From positions 372,001 through 436,000 of the forward strand of contig NZ_CP107880.1 in NCBI RefSeq assembly GCF_036013745.1: a stretch of 64,000 nucleotides of DNA, written 5' to 3'. Positions 8,740 through 16,951 of this stretch are shown in pieces (position 1 is the stretch's first letter; every line of letters begins with the position of its first letter). Source of the stretch: Streptomyces sp. NBC_00483. Its GTDB lineage: Bacteria > Actinomycetota > Actinomycetes > Streptomycetales > Streptomycetaceae. The position numbers were made by a program, and so were the translations under genes. The notes beneath the pieces were generated by a model. It was given only the letters and a program-made list of their open reading frames with translations. It did not search any database and was not told where the DNA came from.

Positions 8740-9924
8740 CTACCGACCCGCGATCGCGGTGCGGTACTCCTCTTCCAGGTGCTCCAGGCCGACGGCCGGG
8801 CTGAAGTACTTCTCGTAACGGCGCCTGGCCGCCTGGCCCATCTCCCGGCCCAGGTCCGGGTCGTCCGCGATCCGGCGGATGCAGGCCGCGAGCGAGGTGT
8901 GCTCGTCCGGCCGGTGCAGCAGCCCGGTCGCCCCCTCCTCGACGAGTTCGACGAAGGCGCCGTGACCGGCGGCGACGGCCGGGACCCCCGCCGCCATCGC
9001 CTCCACGACCACCAGGCCGAACGCCTCCAGCCACGTCGAGGGAGCCACCACGGCGACCGACCGCGCGACGACCTTCCGGCACTCCGCCGGATCCAGCAGG
9101 CCGGCGTAGTGCACGTCGTCCCGGCCCGCCGCCCAGGCGGTCACCTCTGCTTCCAGCGGCCCCGCCCCGGCGATCACGAGCGGCACACCCACCCCGCCGC
9201 TCGCCGCGACCTCGTCCCACGCGGCCATGAGCAGCCGTATGCCCTTGGCCTCCGCGAGGCGGCCGAGGTAGAGCAGATGCTCGCCTTCGCCCACTCGGTA
9301 GACACCCGGGTCCGGCACGAAGTTGTGCTTCAGCGCCAGCCGTTCGGCCGGCATGCCGGCCCTCACCAGGACGTCGCGCTGCGCATCGGAGATGCAGAAG
9401 AACCGCTGCACGCCGGACCACCACCGCCGCCGGTTGACCGACAGGCTGAGCGCGAGCGGCACCGTCGCGAGGCGGGAGCCCCGATAGCAGCCGTGCCGGA
9501 CGGCAGGCAGCGGTGTCGAGCCGACACACTCGGTGCACGGCCGGCCGTCCCGCTGCAGCGTGCCCGGCGGGCAGACCTGCGTGTAGTTGTGCAGGGTGGC
9601 GACGACGGGCACCCCGGCGTCGCCGCAGGCGGCGATGACCGCGGGCGACAGCAGCGGGAACACGTTGTGGACATGGACCACGTCGGGGCGCGAGGCGCGC
9701 AACCGGGCGGTGAGCTCCTTGCGGACCGACGGATTCCACGGCACGAGGAGCGGCACCGCGGCCTTCTCGAGCAGGGGCATCGCGGCGATGTCGTCGCTGC
9801 GCCGCTCGAACACCTCGACCCGGTGGCCGGCCGAGCGCAGCAGGTCCACCTCCCAGTCGACGACCCTGTTCTCCCCGCTCGGCTGTCCCGAGGAGTAGCG
9901 GTTGTGCACCACGAGGATGTGCAT
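8740..9924 (-). CDS. Family 4 glycosyltransferase
   Basis: The 394-residue GT-B glycosyltransferase starts MHILVVHNRYSSGQPSGENRV, with an HVHNVFPLLSP motif near residue 95. The C-terminal GT4 domain has LLYLGRLAEAKGI (about 210) and the donor-binding E-x7-E motif in WLEAFGLVVVEAMAAG (about 305-320). A cluster of cysteines (TQVCPPGTLQRDGRPCTEC) occurs in many actinobacterial EPS GT4 proteins. It follows the Wzy-like gene by two bases and should extend lipid-linked repeat units in the cytoplasm. Longer reading upstream is rejected because it runs through the Wzy gene. Confidence 0.87.
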   Translation of the reverse strand: MHILVVHNRYSSGQPSGENRVVDWEVDLLRSAGHRVEVFERRSDDIAAMPLLEKAAVPLLVPWNPSVRKELTARLRASRPDVVHVHNVFPLLSPAVIAACGDAGVPVVATLHNYTQVCPPGTLQRDGRPCTECVGSTPLPAVRHGCYRGSRLATVPLALSLSVNRRRWWSGVQRFFCISDAQRDVLVRAGMPAERLALKHNFVPDPGVYRVGEGEHLLYLGRLAEAKGIRLLMAAWDEVAASGGVGVPLVIAGAGPLEAEVTAWAAGRDDVHYAGLLDPAECRKVVARSVAVVAPSTWLEAFGLVVVEAMAAGVPAVAAGHGAFVELVEEGATGLLHRPDEHTSLAACIRRIADDPDLGREMGQAARRRYEKYFSPAVGLEHLEEEYRTAIAGR

Positions 9925-9926
9925 GC

Positions 9927-11255
9927 TCAGCTCACCTCCGATCCGCGGGCCCAGCGCGGGACGCGCCGTCGGGGTACCGCGGGCGTCGAGAGTCGAGGGG
10001 CTTCGGGCAAGGACGGCTCCGTGGTCTCGGTGGGTGCCGCCAACAGCGCGGCGGCCAGGGCCAGATGCAGCAGATACGGCGAGGCGTCGCCGAGGCCCGC
10101 CTCGGTGTACGACGCGATCAGGCAGTAGCTGATGAGGAAGATCGCGCAGGCCCTCTGCAGCGACGGCGGCCGAAGCAGCGCGACGCCGCCGAGGACGAGG
10201 ACGAGCACCGCGACGAGGATGACGCCCATCAGTCCCTGCTCGTGGTAGGCGGCCAGCCAGCTGTTGTCGATCGGCAGCCCGCCGAACGACTTGTCGCCCA
10301 GGCCCACTCCGAAGAACTGCTCCGACTTCGTCCGGGGCGCCGCCAGCAGGGCGTCCCAGACCTTGGCCCGACCGGTGAGGCTGGTGAAGTACTCCTGGGT
10401 CTGTCCGCGCAGGAACCACGCCTGGAGCGCGGAGGCGAAGCCCACCGCGGCCACCACGCCGCACAGCACCGCCCAGGCGAAGAACCGGCGCGCGGCGGCG
10501 CTGGTCAGGAAGAGCGAGCCGATCGCCAGCGTCAGCCCGATGACCAGGCCGAGCATGGCCGTTCGGGTGTGGGTCATCGCGAGCAGCACGAACGACGGCA
10601 CGATGACCACCGCCGCACTGGCCCGGTCGGTGCGGCGGCCCACCAGGAGCAGCACGGTGAGCCCGATGATCACCGCGGAGTACTGCCCGATCTGCGGCGG
10701 CGTGAGCGGCCACAACGCGCCGACGAGACGTCCGCCGTACACGTCCGGCATCGCCGCACCCGGCGAGACGACCAGGCCGACGGCCACCGTGCCGAGCACC
10801 ACGGAGTAGGTCCGGATGTGGTGCCGGACGAACGTCAGGCTTCCGTCCCACCAGCGGCTGAGCAGCCACAGCGTGGCGACGAACAGAGCGAACCGGGCGC
10901 AGCGGAACAGCGCACCGAAGCCGGACTCCAGGTGCAGGCTGGAGATCAGACTCGGCACCAGGAGCAGGGTGAGCAGGAGCACGTAGGCGCTGGCGCGGAT
11001 GCGCAGCCGGAGATTGACCGCGAGTGCCAGCGCGAACGCGGCGACCAGCGCGCCCATGGTGACCATCTGGACGAGGGAGCGGGGCAGCGGGATGACGGTC
11101 TCCGCTCCGGTGGAGCCGAGCGTGTTGAGGACCAGCAGTCCCCAGGCGACGCCGACGGCTTTCGGCGTGCCGGCTCGGCGCGGGTCGGCGCCGGGCCGGG
11201 TGACCGCCTTGTCCGGCACGTCCGGCGGCGCGGCGTGCCGCAGGTTCCCGGACAT
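9927..11255 (-). CDS. O-antigen ligase/Wzy-like polysaccharide polymerase
   Basis: This multi-pass membrane protein has about 442 residues and roughly 11-12 hydrophobic helices. A large external loop before the last helices contains LQAWFLRGQTQEYFTSLTGR and a GVGLGDKSFGGLPIDNSW segment. That topology and the position of the loop are typical of the O-antigen ligase/Wzy family (PF04932), which polymerises lipid-linked repeat units at the outer face of the membrane. The ATG at 11255 sits one base after the upstream stop; a GTG at 11264 giving an eight-base overlap is equally possible. It pairs with the Wzx-like flippase at 2357 and the Wzz-like proteins at 18890 and 20413. Confidence 0.82.
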   Translation of the reverse strand: MSGNLRHAAPPDVPDKAVTRPGADPRRAGTPKAVGVAWGLLVLNTLGSTGAETVIPLPRSLVQMVTMGALVAAFALALAVNLRLRIRASAYVLLLTLLLVPSLISSLHLESGFGALFRCARFALFVATLWLLSRWWDGSLTFVRHHIRTYSVVLGTVAVGLVVSPGAAMPDVYGGRLVGALWPLTPPQIGQYSAVIIGLTVLLLVGRRTDRASAAVVIVPSFVLLAMTHTRTAMLGLVIGLTLAIGSLFLTSAAARRFFAWAVLCGVVAAVGFASALQAWFLRGQTQEYFTSLTGRAKVWDALLAAPRTKSEQFFGVGLGDKSFGGLPIDNSWLAAYHEQGLMGVILVAVLVLVLGGVALLRPPSLQRACAIFLISYCLIASYTEAGLGDASPYLLHLALAAALLAAPTETTEPSLPEAPRLSTPAVPRRRVPRWARGSEVS

Positions 11256-11256
11256 C

Positions 11257-12798
11257 TCAACCACCGGCCCGTTGCTCGAAGGTGCTGCCCACGTCCTGCT
11301 CGGAGGACGTGCCCTGCCACCGCCTGAAGTCGAACACCCGGCTCACGTCTTCGGAGACGAATTTCCACGGTCCGACGTAGACGTTGTCGTGCCATCGGTT
11401 GTGCTGGTCGCGGGTGACCGCCCGGGCCACCTTCGAGCCCTTGTACGGCGACCAGTCGGGATAGGTGCCGTAGTTGGCGAGCACGGCCATGCGGTCGCAC
11501 TTCTCCTTGCACTTCATGACGGACTTCTCCAGGACGAAGCGGTTGTCGTGGATGTCCACCCGCTGGGTCTTCCAGCGGCAGTCGGCGTAGAGCGGCGCCT
11601 TGGTGATCGCCGGCCTCGCGCAGCTCTTGGTCTTCTTCACGAGCAGCGTGCAGCCACCGGACGAGGTGTTGGCCGGGCTGTTGCAGAACCGGTCGGCGTT
11701 CTCCCACAGGGTGATCCCCGACCAGTTGTTCTCCAGCACGTTCCCGTAGATCTCGAGCTTGTCGGTGCGGGCCTTGATCCGTGGTTCGCCGCCGGACTCG
11801 GACACGTAGACGGTCGCGAACGGGAAGCTGTCGCCGCCCTTCGACTGTTCGCGACCCTCGACCCAGTTGTTCCGCCGGATGGTGTTCTTCTTGATGATCG
11901 CGTTGTAGCTGGTCTCATAGATCAGCGCGGCGCCGTCGTTGTCCTCGATCACGTTGTTCTCGAGGAGGAAGTCGTTGTTGTTGGTGTCGGCCCACAACCC
12001 GGTTCCGCGGTTGTCGTGCACCCAATTGCCGCGTATGTCAGCGCCGTTGACGGCCCAGAACTTGACGCCTCCGGTGCAGCCGCAGCCCTCCCGCCGGCTC
12101 TCCCAGTCGCCGGTGTTGTTGCCCACGATCTCGTTGCCCTCGAGCACCAGGCCGGTGATCCGGCCGGTGGGCTTGTACGCGTTCATTCCGTACTGGCCGT
12201 TGTCGCGCAGGCAGTTGTCGCGGACCCGTTGGCGGATGCCCGCCATCAGTCCGGCGCCGTCGTTCTTCTGGATCGTCGAGTGCTCGATCACCCACCCGTC
12301 GGCCGAGTCGTGGTTGACCACGCCCTGGTCCTGCGGTGCCACGAAGCGCTGCACGGTCAGGTAGCGGATGGTGACGTCGCGGGCGTTGCCGCCGAACGCG
12401 TACTGGTTCTTCTTCCCGCCGTCGAGCACCGCGCCCGGCGCGCCGAGGTAGCGGTTACCCGCCTTGGGGATGACCTGGGAGTAGCGGTCGGGGTCGAGCC
12501 TGTGCTTGCCCGGACGCAGCCAGAACGTGGTGTGCGCGGGGTTGCTCTTGGTCTTCGCCGTCAGGTCGCCGACGACCGAGGGGTCGACCGTCACCGCGCC
12601 CGCCGGCGCCTTCGCGGCCCCGGCCGGGGGCTTGGCGCACACCCGGGCCACGGTCGACGGGGCCACGGCCCCGGCGCCGGTCGGCGAGACGCTCGGCTTG
12701 TCCTCCGTGTCCGGCGTGCCGGTACAGCCGGTCGCCGCCAGCAGGGCCAGCGTCACCGGCACCGCCGGTAACGCCCAGTGCCGCCACGTCATCCTCAT
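11257..12798 (-). CDS. Right-handed parallel beta-helix lipoprotein
   Basis: The 513-residue exported protein begins with a lipoprotein signal ending in the lipobox LAATGC (about residues 21-26). Repeated short turns with asparagine ladders (for example RDNCLRDNGQYGMNAY, LEGNEIVGNNTG, IRGNWVHDNRGTG, LENNVIEDNDG) indicate a right-handed beta-helix like pectate lyases, alginate epimerases and PbH1-repeat proteins. It probably binds, cleaves or epimerises the exopolysaccharide outside the cell. The ATG at 12798 overlaps the heparinase-like stop as ATGA and places the signal correctly. Catalytic residues cannot be assigned, so a structural role is also possible. Confidence 0.85.
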   Translation of the reverse strand: MRMTWRHWALPAVPVTLALLAATGCTGTPDTEDKPSVSPTGAGAVAPSTVARVCAKPPAGAAKAPAGAVTVDPSVVGDLTAKTKSNPAHTTFWLRPGKHRLDPDRYSQVIPKAGNRYLGAPGAVLDGGKKNQYAFGGNARDVTIRYLTVQRFVAPQDQGVVNHDSADGWVIEHSTIQKNDGAGLMAGIRQRVRDNCLRDNGQYGMNAYKPTGRITGLVLEGNEIVGNNTGDWESRREGCGCTGGVKFWAVNGADIRGNWVHDNRGTGLWADTNNNDFLLENNVIEDNDGAALIYETSYNAIIKKNTIRRNNWVEGREQSKGGDSFPFATVYVSESGGEPRIKARTDKLEIYGNVLENNWSGITLWENADRFCNSPANTSSGGCTLLVKKTKSCARPAITKAPLYADCRWKTQRVDIHDNRFVLEKSVMKCKEKCDRMAVLANYGTYPDWSPYKGSKVARAVTRDQHNRWHDNVYVGPWKFVSEDVSRVFDFRRWQGTSSEQDVGSTFEQRAGG

Positions 12799-14750
12799 GT
12801 GTCCCCTCCTCCCTCGTCGCGGAACCTCAGCACGGTGGTGAACTCGCCTCTGTCCTCGGCGAATCCGGTGCCCACCAGCGCGGTGGTGGCTTCCTTGCGG
12901 CCGAATCCGGCGGAGTACCACCCCAACGGCGGGGCACTCTCGCCGCGGTGCGCCCGCCAGGACAGCTCCCCGGGCAGCTCGAGCACCGCGGAGCGCCCCT
13001 CCCCGTCCCGGATCCAGGTGAGCACGGCCCGGTTTCCCACCAGGTCCGCGGCGATCGCCGGGCCGAGGTGGAAGGCCAGGCGCACGTCACGGCGCGGGCC
13101 GCGCACCTCGTCGACCACCGTCAACTCCCGGCTATTGGCACCCAGTTCCACGCTGCGACGGTGCACGGAGGGCCGGTAGCCGTCGTGTTCGGCGGACCAG
13201 CGGGTCGCGCCCGCCTCCAGCACGCGGCTGCGCGCATGCCGGATCCACAGGAACGGCCCGCCGGAGACGGACTGGTCGGCGTCGTCGATCTGCACGGTGT
13301 TGTGGCCGAGCGTCGACCGGAAGTACCGGCGCCACTCGGGCTGCCCGTGGTAGCAGTACGTCCCCGGGTCGGCCAGCACATCGACCCCGTCGTGCCTGAC
13401 CTCGACGGACAGCGCGTCGGCGTGGGCGTGCGCGGCGATGGACAGGAAACCGTGCGGGCCCGCGTCGCAGCGGCACCAGACCTCCCCCGCGGGCCCTTCG
13501 CCGCGCAGGACGGTGAGCCCCGCGTCGGCGAAGTGCGCCGGACGGACCGCCGGTCGGCGCACGGACCACGCGGAGGGCTTGATGAGCGCGGCGAGCAGCG
13601 GGGTACGCACGTCGGACCCGGTCACCGCGGGCCACCAGTCGAGCCGGCCGAACACGGCCTCGCCGGTGGCCAGGAGCGAGGCCCAGCGGTCGGTGCCCGC
13701 GCCGTCCACGATCAGACCGTGTCCGTCGTCGGCGTCGCCCTGGCGCGGGGGCCGCAACCGGCTGTCCACGACGGCGGCGAGCGCGTCGGTCATCCGCAGC
13801 AGCACGAGGCGTACGGTCGCGGGGACCGGCACGTTCGCGGCGTCGGCCTCGGCCAGCGCGGCCAGACCCAACTCCAGTACGAGCCCGTGGTATTCGGTGG
13901 CCAGCTCGCGGTTGAGGCCGGAGAGGAACGTGTTGCTGCGCAGGTGCCGCTCAAGGGATCGCAGCGCACCGGTCCGCCAACTCGCGGACGTGGGGAACCA
14001 GTCGAACGCGCAGGACGCGGCGAACTGTCCGGCGGCCTCGGCGATGACGTGATTGTTCGCCGAGGAGCCCCGGCTGGGGAAGGCGGCGAGCCAGCGCTGG
14101 TGGTGCCAGATCTGGTTCAGCGCCATCGGGTTGTCCTCGAACAGACCGGCGGCGCCCTGCCATCCGTCGAGCAGCCGGCGGATCCACACCCACGAAAGGA
14201 GTCGGATGCCCAGCTCGATCCCGCTGACCCAATGCACGCCGCGCAGCGGCGGGTTGGCCGCCCACCACGACCGCAGGTGGCCGGCCACGCGCTCGGCGTA
14301 CCGCTCGTCCCCGGTCATCGCATAGGCGGCGGCGAGCACGGTGAGGTACTGGTGCCGGGACGGCTCCCAGATCTGCTTGATGTCCCCCACCGCGTCCTCG
14401 TTGCGGTACGGCACGTCGAAGGCGTAGCCCCACGGGGCACGGCGCCCGGTCTTCGGGTCGTACCACCAGTCCGGGTCGACGAGGTCGTCGCGGACCACGC
14501 CGAAGTACTCGATGTGCCCGGCCATCAGCCGGTCGGCCTCGGCGATCAGGCGCTTCGCGGCGTCCGGCGGCACGGCGGCGGTCGCCCCGGTGGGCAGCAC
14601 CGCGGTGAACCGGGCGCCGGTCACGCTCGGACACTCCGGCCGCGCCGACCGCCACCGCCGCCTGCGCACGGCGTCGGCCGCCCGGCCCGCGACCTCCTGC
14701 GGCCCCATCCGGGAAAGACGCCGCAGGTACCAGCCCGCACTCATGGTCAT
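12795..14750 (-). CDS. Heparinase II/III-like (alginate lyase family) protein
   Basis: This 651-residue protein shows the usual EPS-locus heparinase layout. The N-terminal segment reads WYLRRLSRMGPQEVAGR. A toroid domain carries SSANNHVIAEAAGQ (about residue 235), and a C-terminal Heparinase_II_III domain contains HAHADALSVEV (about 435) and LGHNTVQIDDADQS (about 480). Family members are polysaccharide lyases acting on uronic acids. There is no evident signal peptide, as is common for EPS-locus members, so its compartment is uncertain. It overlaps the two-domain oxidoreductase by ATGA. Beside an AlgD-type dehydrogenase it suggests a uronate polymer that is trimmed or edited during assembly. 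Confidence 0.86.
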   Translation of the reverse strand: MTMSAGWYLRRLSRMGPQEVAGRAADAVRRRRWRSARPECPSVTGARFTAVLPTGATAAVPPDAAKRLIAEADRLMAGHIEYFGVVRDDLVDPDWWYDPKTGRRAPWGYAFDVPYRNEDAVGDIKQIWEPSRHQYLTVLAAAYAMTGDERYAERVAGHLRSWWAANPPLRGVHWVSGIELGIRLLSWVWIRRLLDGWQGAAGLFEDNPMALNQIWHHQRWLAAFPSRGSSANNHVIAEAAGQFAASCAFDWFPTSASWRTGALRSLERHLRSNTFLSGLNRELATEYHGLVLELGLAALAEADAANVPVPATVRLVLLRMTDALAAVVDSRLRPPRQGDADDGHGLIVDGAGTDRWASLLATGEAVFGRLDWWPAVTGSDVRTPLLAALIKPSAWSVRRPAVRPAHFADAGLTVLRGEGPAGEVWCRCDAGPHGFLSIAAHAHADALSVEVRHDGVDVLADPGTYCYHGQPEWRRYFRSTLGHNTVQIDDADQSVSGGPFLWIRHARSRVLEAGATRWSAEHDGYRPSVHRRSVELGANSRELTVVDEVRGPRRDVRLAFHLGPAIAADLVGNRAVLTWIRDGEGRSAVLELPGELSWRAHRGESAPPLGWYSAGFGRKEATTALVGTGFAEDRGEFTTVLRFRDEGGGDT

Positions 14751-16933
14751 CGCGGCCCCGCCAATGTCACCGGCGCACCACTGGCCAGGCCGGTCCCCAC
14801 GGCGAGGGTGGCCGCGGTGGTGGCGACGAGCGACTCCAGCGGCACCGGCATCGGCCCGCCGGACCGAACGGCCCTGACGAACGCGGCCAGTTCGGCGTTC
14901 TGCCCCTTGTCCCGCGCCTTGGGGAGCCGCGAACTGACCCACCGCTTGCGGCCGTAGACCGAGGCGCGGACGAAGTCGTCGAGCCGCAGCGCCCGCCCGT
15001 CGGCGACGAGGTCGAGCGTCTCCTTCGGGAAGGCCGCCGGGCCGGTGGTGACGTAGCTGATGGTGGCGGTGGACCCGTCCGGGTAGCGCAGGACGACCTG
15101 AAGGTCCTCGTTGCCGGACGGGGCGACCGTGTAGACGGAGACCGGGTCGGCTTCGAGCAGCCAGCTCGCCGTATCGATGAAGTGCCCGCCCTCACCGGCG
15201 AACCGGGAGCCCTGGGTGCCCTGTTGGAGGTACCAGCTGCCGTGGTCGAGGCGGCCCGCGTTGACCAGGTAGCGGAGGTTCGCCGGTCCCGTCCTGGCGC
15301 CGAACCGCTCCTTGGCCTCCCGCAGCAGGGGTGCGAACCGGCGGTTGAAGCCGACCTGCAGCCGGTCGTTGCCGGACTCCTCCACAGCGGCCAGCACGTC
15401 GGCCAGTTCGCCCTCGGTGAGGGCCAGGGGCTTCTCCACGAACACGGCCTTGCCGGCGAGGAGCGCCTTGCGGGTCAGTTCGGCGTGCGAGCTGTGCCGG
15501 GTGACCACGAACACCGCGTCGACGGACTTGTCGCCGAGCACGGCGTCGAGGTCGGTGGTCGCCTCGCCGAAGCCGAACTTCCGCTGCGCGTTGGCCGCGG
15601 AGAGCGCCGTCGTGGTGACGACCGTGGACAACTCGACGCCTTCGCGCTGCACGAGGTGCGGCAGCAGCATCGACGTCGCGTAGTTCCCGGCGCCGACGAA
15701 GGCGAGGCGCACCGGTGTGTTGGCGGGCCTCGCAGGCGCGGTCCTCTTGGTGGACACGGACACCGCGGGCACGGTCACGGCCGGGGCCTCCGCCTCGGCC
15801 TCCACCGTCTGCTCGGGGTACTTGAACAGCACGGCGACGGCCTTGAGTTCGCCGTCCTTCAGGCTCTGGTACGTCTCGACGGCGTCGTCGAAGTCGGCGA
15901 CGTGGGAGACCAGGGGCTCCACGTCGACGCGGCCGAGAGCCAGGAGGTCGAGGAAGCACGCCAGGTTGCGGCGCTCGGTCCAGCGCACGTAGCCGATCGG
16001 GTAGTCGCGCCCCTCCAGCTCGTACGACGGGTCGTAGCGACCGGGGCCGTAGGAGCGGGAGAAGCGGACGTCGAGCTCCTTCTCGTAGTACGCGTTCCAC
16101 GGCAGGTCGAGGCGGCACTTGCCGATGTCGACGACCCGGCCGCGGTCCCGGCAGAGCCGGGCGGCCAGCTCGACGGGCTGGTTGCTGCCGCCGCCGGCGG
16201 CCAGGTACACCTGGTCCACACCGTGCCCGCCGGTGAGTTCGGCGACGGCCGTCTCCACGGCCGGTGACTCCGGATCGCCGCAGGCCGCGGCGCCCACGCG
16301 CTCGGCGAGCTCGCAGCGCACCGGGTCGGGGTCGGCGCCGACGACGCGGACTCCGGAGGCGGCGAGGAGCTGCACCACCAGCTGCCCGATCAGGCCGAGG
16401 CCGATGACGAGCGCCACCTCGCCGAGTTGCGGCTCGCCCTGGCGGACGCCCTGCAATGCGATCGACCCGACGGTGCCGAAGGCGGCGTGCCGCGGCGCGA
16501 GGCCGTCCGGCACCCGTGCGTACAGGTTCTTCGGCACCCAGTTCAGCTCGGCGTGCAGCGCGTGCTCGTTGCCGGCGCAGGCCACGACGTCGCCGACCGC
16601 CACGTCGTCGATGCCGGCGCCGACCTGTTCGACCACACCGCACAGCGAGTAGCCGAGCGGCGTGTAGGAGTCCAGCTTGCCCATCACCTTGCGGTAGGTG
16701 GCGGGCAGGCCGTTGCTGGCCACGCTCTGCATGACCTTGGCGACCTGGTCCGGGCGGGAGCGGGCCTTGCCCACCATCGACATGCCGGCCTCGGACACCT
16801 TCATCAGCTCGGTGCCCGTGGAGATCAGCGAGTAGGAGGTGCGGACCAGTACACCTCCTGGCTTGCACCCCGGTACCGGCACGTCCAGTACCGCCAACTC
16901 GCCGCTCTTGTAGTTCTGTACAACCTGCTTCAC
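14747..16933 (-). CDS. Two-domain oxidoreductase: zinc-ADH-like plus Gfo/Idh/MocA
   Basis: The 728-residue fusion has an N-terminal MDR alcohol-dehydrogenase-like half (residues about 1-365). It contains GYSLCGVVEQVG, VACAGNEHALHAE and the Rossmann VIGLGLIGQLVVQLL. The C-terminal Gfo/Idh/MocA half (about 405-728) starts VRLAFVGAGNYATSMLLPHL and carries the EKPLALTEGEL motif. A GTG start at 16933 is supported by GAGGAG six bases upstream. This bi-domain arrangement recurs beside heparinase-like genes in bacterial EPS loci. It probably oxidises or reduces a sugar or NDP-sugar using NAD(P), but the reaction is not established. Confidence 0.85.
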   Translation of the reverse strand: MKQVVQNYKSGELAVLDVPVPGCKPGGVLVRTSYSLISTGTELMKVSEAGMSMVGKARSRPDQVAKVMQSVASNGLPATYRKVMGKLDSYTPLGYSLCGVVEQVGAGIDDVAVGDVVACAGNEHALHAELNWVPKNLYARVPDGLAPRHAAFGTVGSIALQGVRQGEPQLGEVALVIGLGLIGQLVVQLLAASGVRVVGADPDPVRCELAERVGAAACGDPESPAVETAVAELTGGHGVDQVYLAAGGGSNQPVELAARLCRDRGRVVDIGKCRLDLPWNAYYEKELDVRFSRSYGPGRYDPSYELEGRDYPIGYVRWTERRNLACFLDLLALGRVDVEPLVSHVADFDDAVETYQSLKDGELKAVAVLFKYPEQTVEAEAEAPAVTVPAVSVSTKRTAPARPANTPVRLAFVGAGNYATSMLLPHLVQREGVELSTVVTTTALSAANAQRKFGFGEATTDLDAVLGDKSVDAVFVVTRHSSHAELTRKALLAGKAVFVEKPLALTEGELADVLAAVEESGNDRLQVGFNRRFAPLLREAKERFGARTGPANLRYLVNAGRLDHGSWYLQQGTQGSRFAGEGGHFIDTASWLLEADPVSVYTVAPSGNEDLQVVLRYPDGSTATISYVTTGPAAFPKETLDLVADGRALRLDDFVRASVYGRKRWVSSRLPKARDKGQNAELAAFVRAVRSGGPMPVPLESLVATTAATLAVGTGLASGAPVTLAGPR

Positions 16934-16951
16934 CCGAACTCCTCTGAATTC

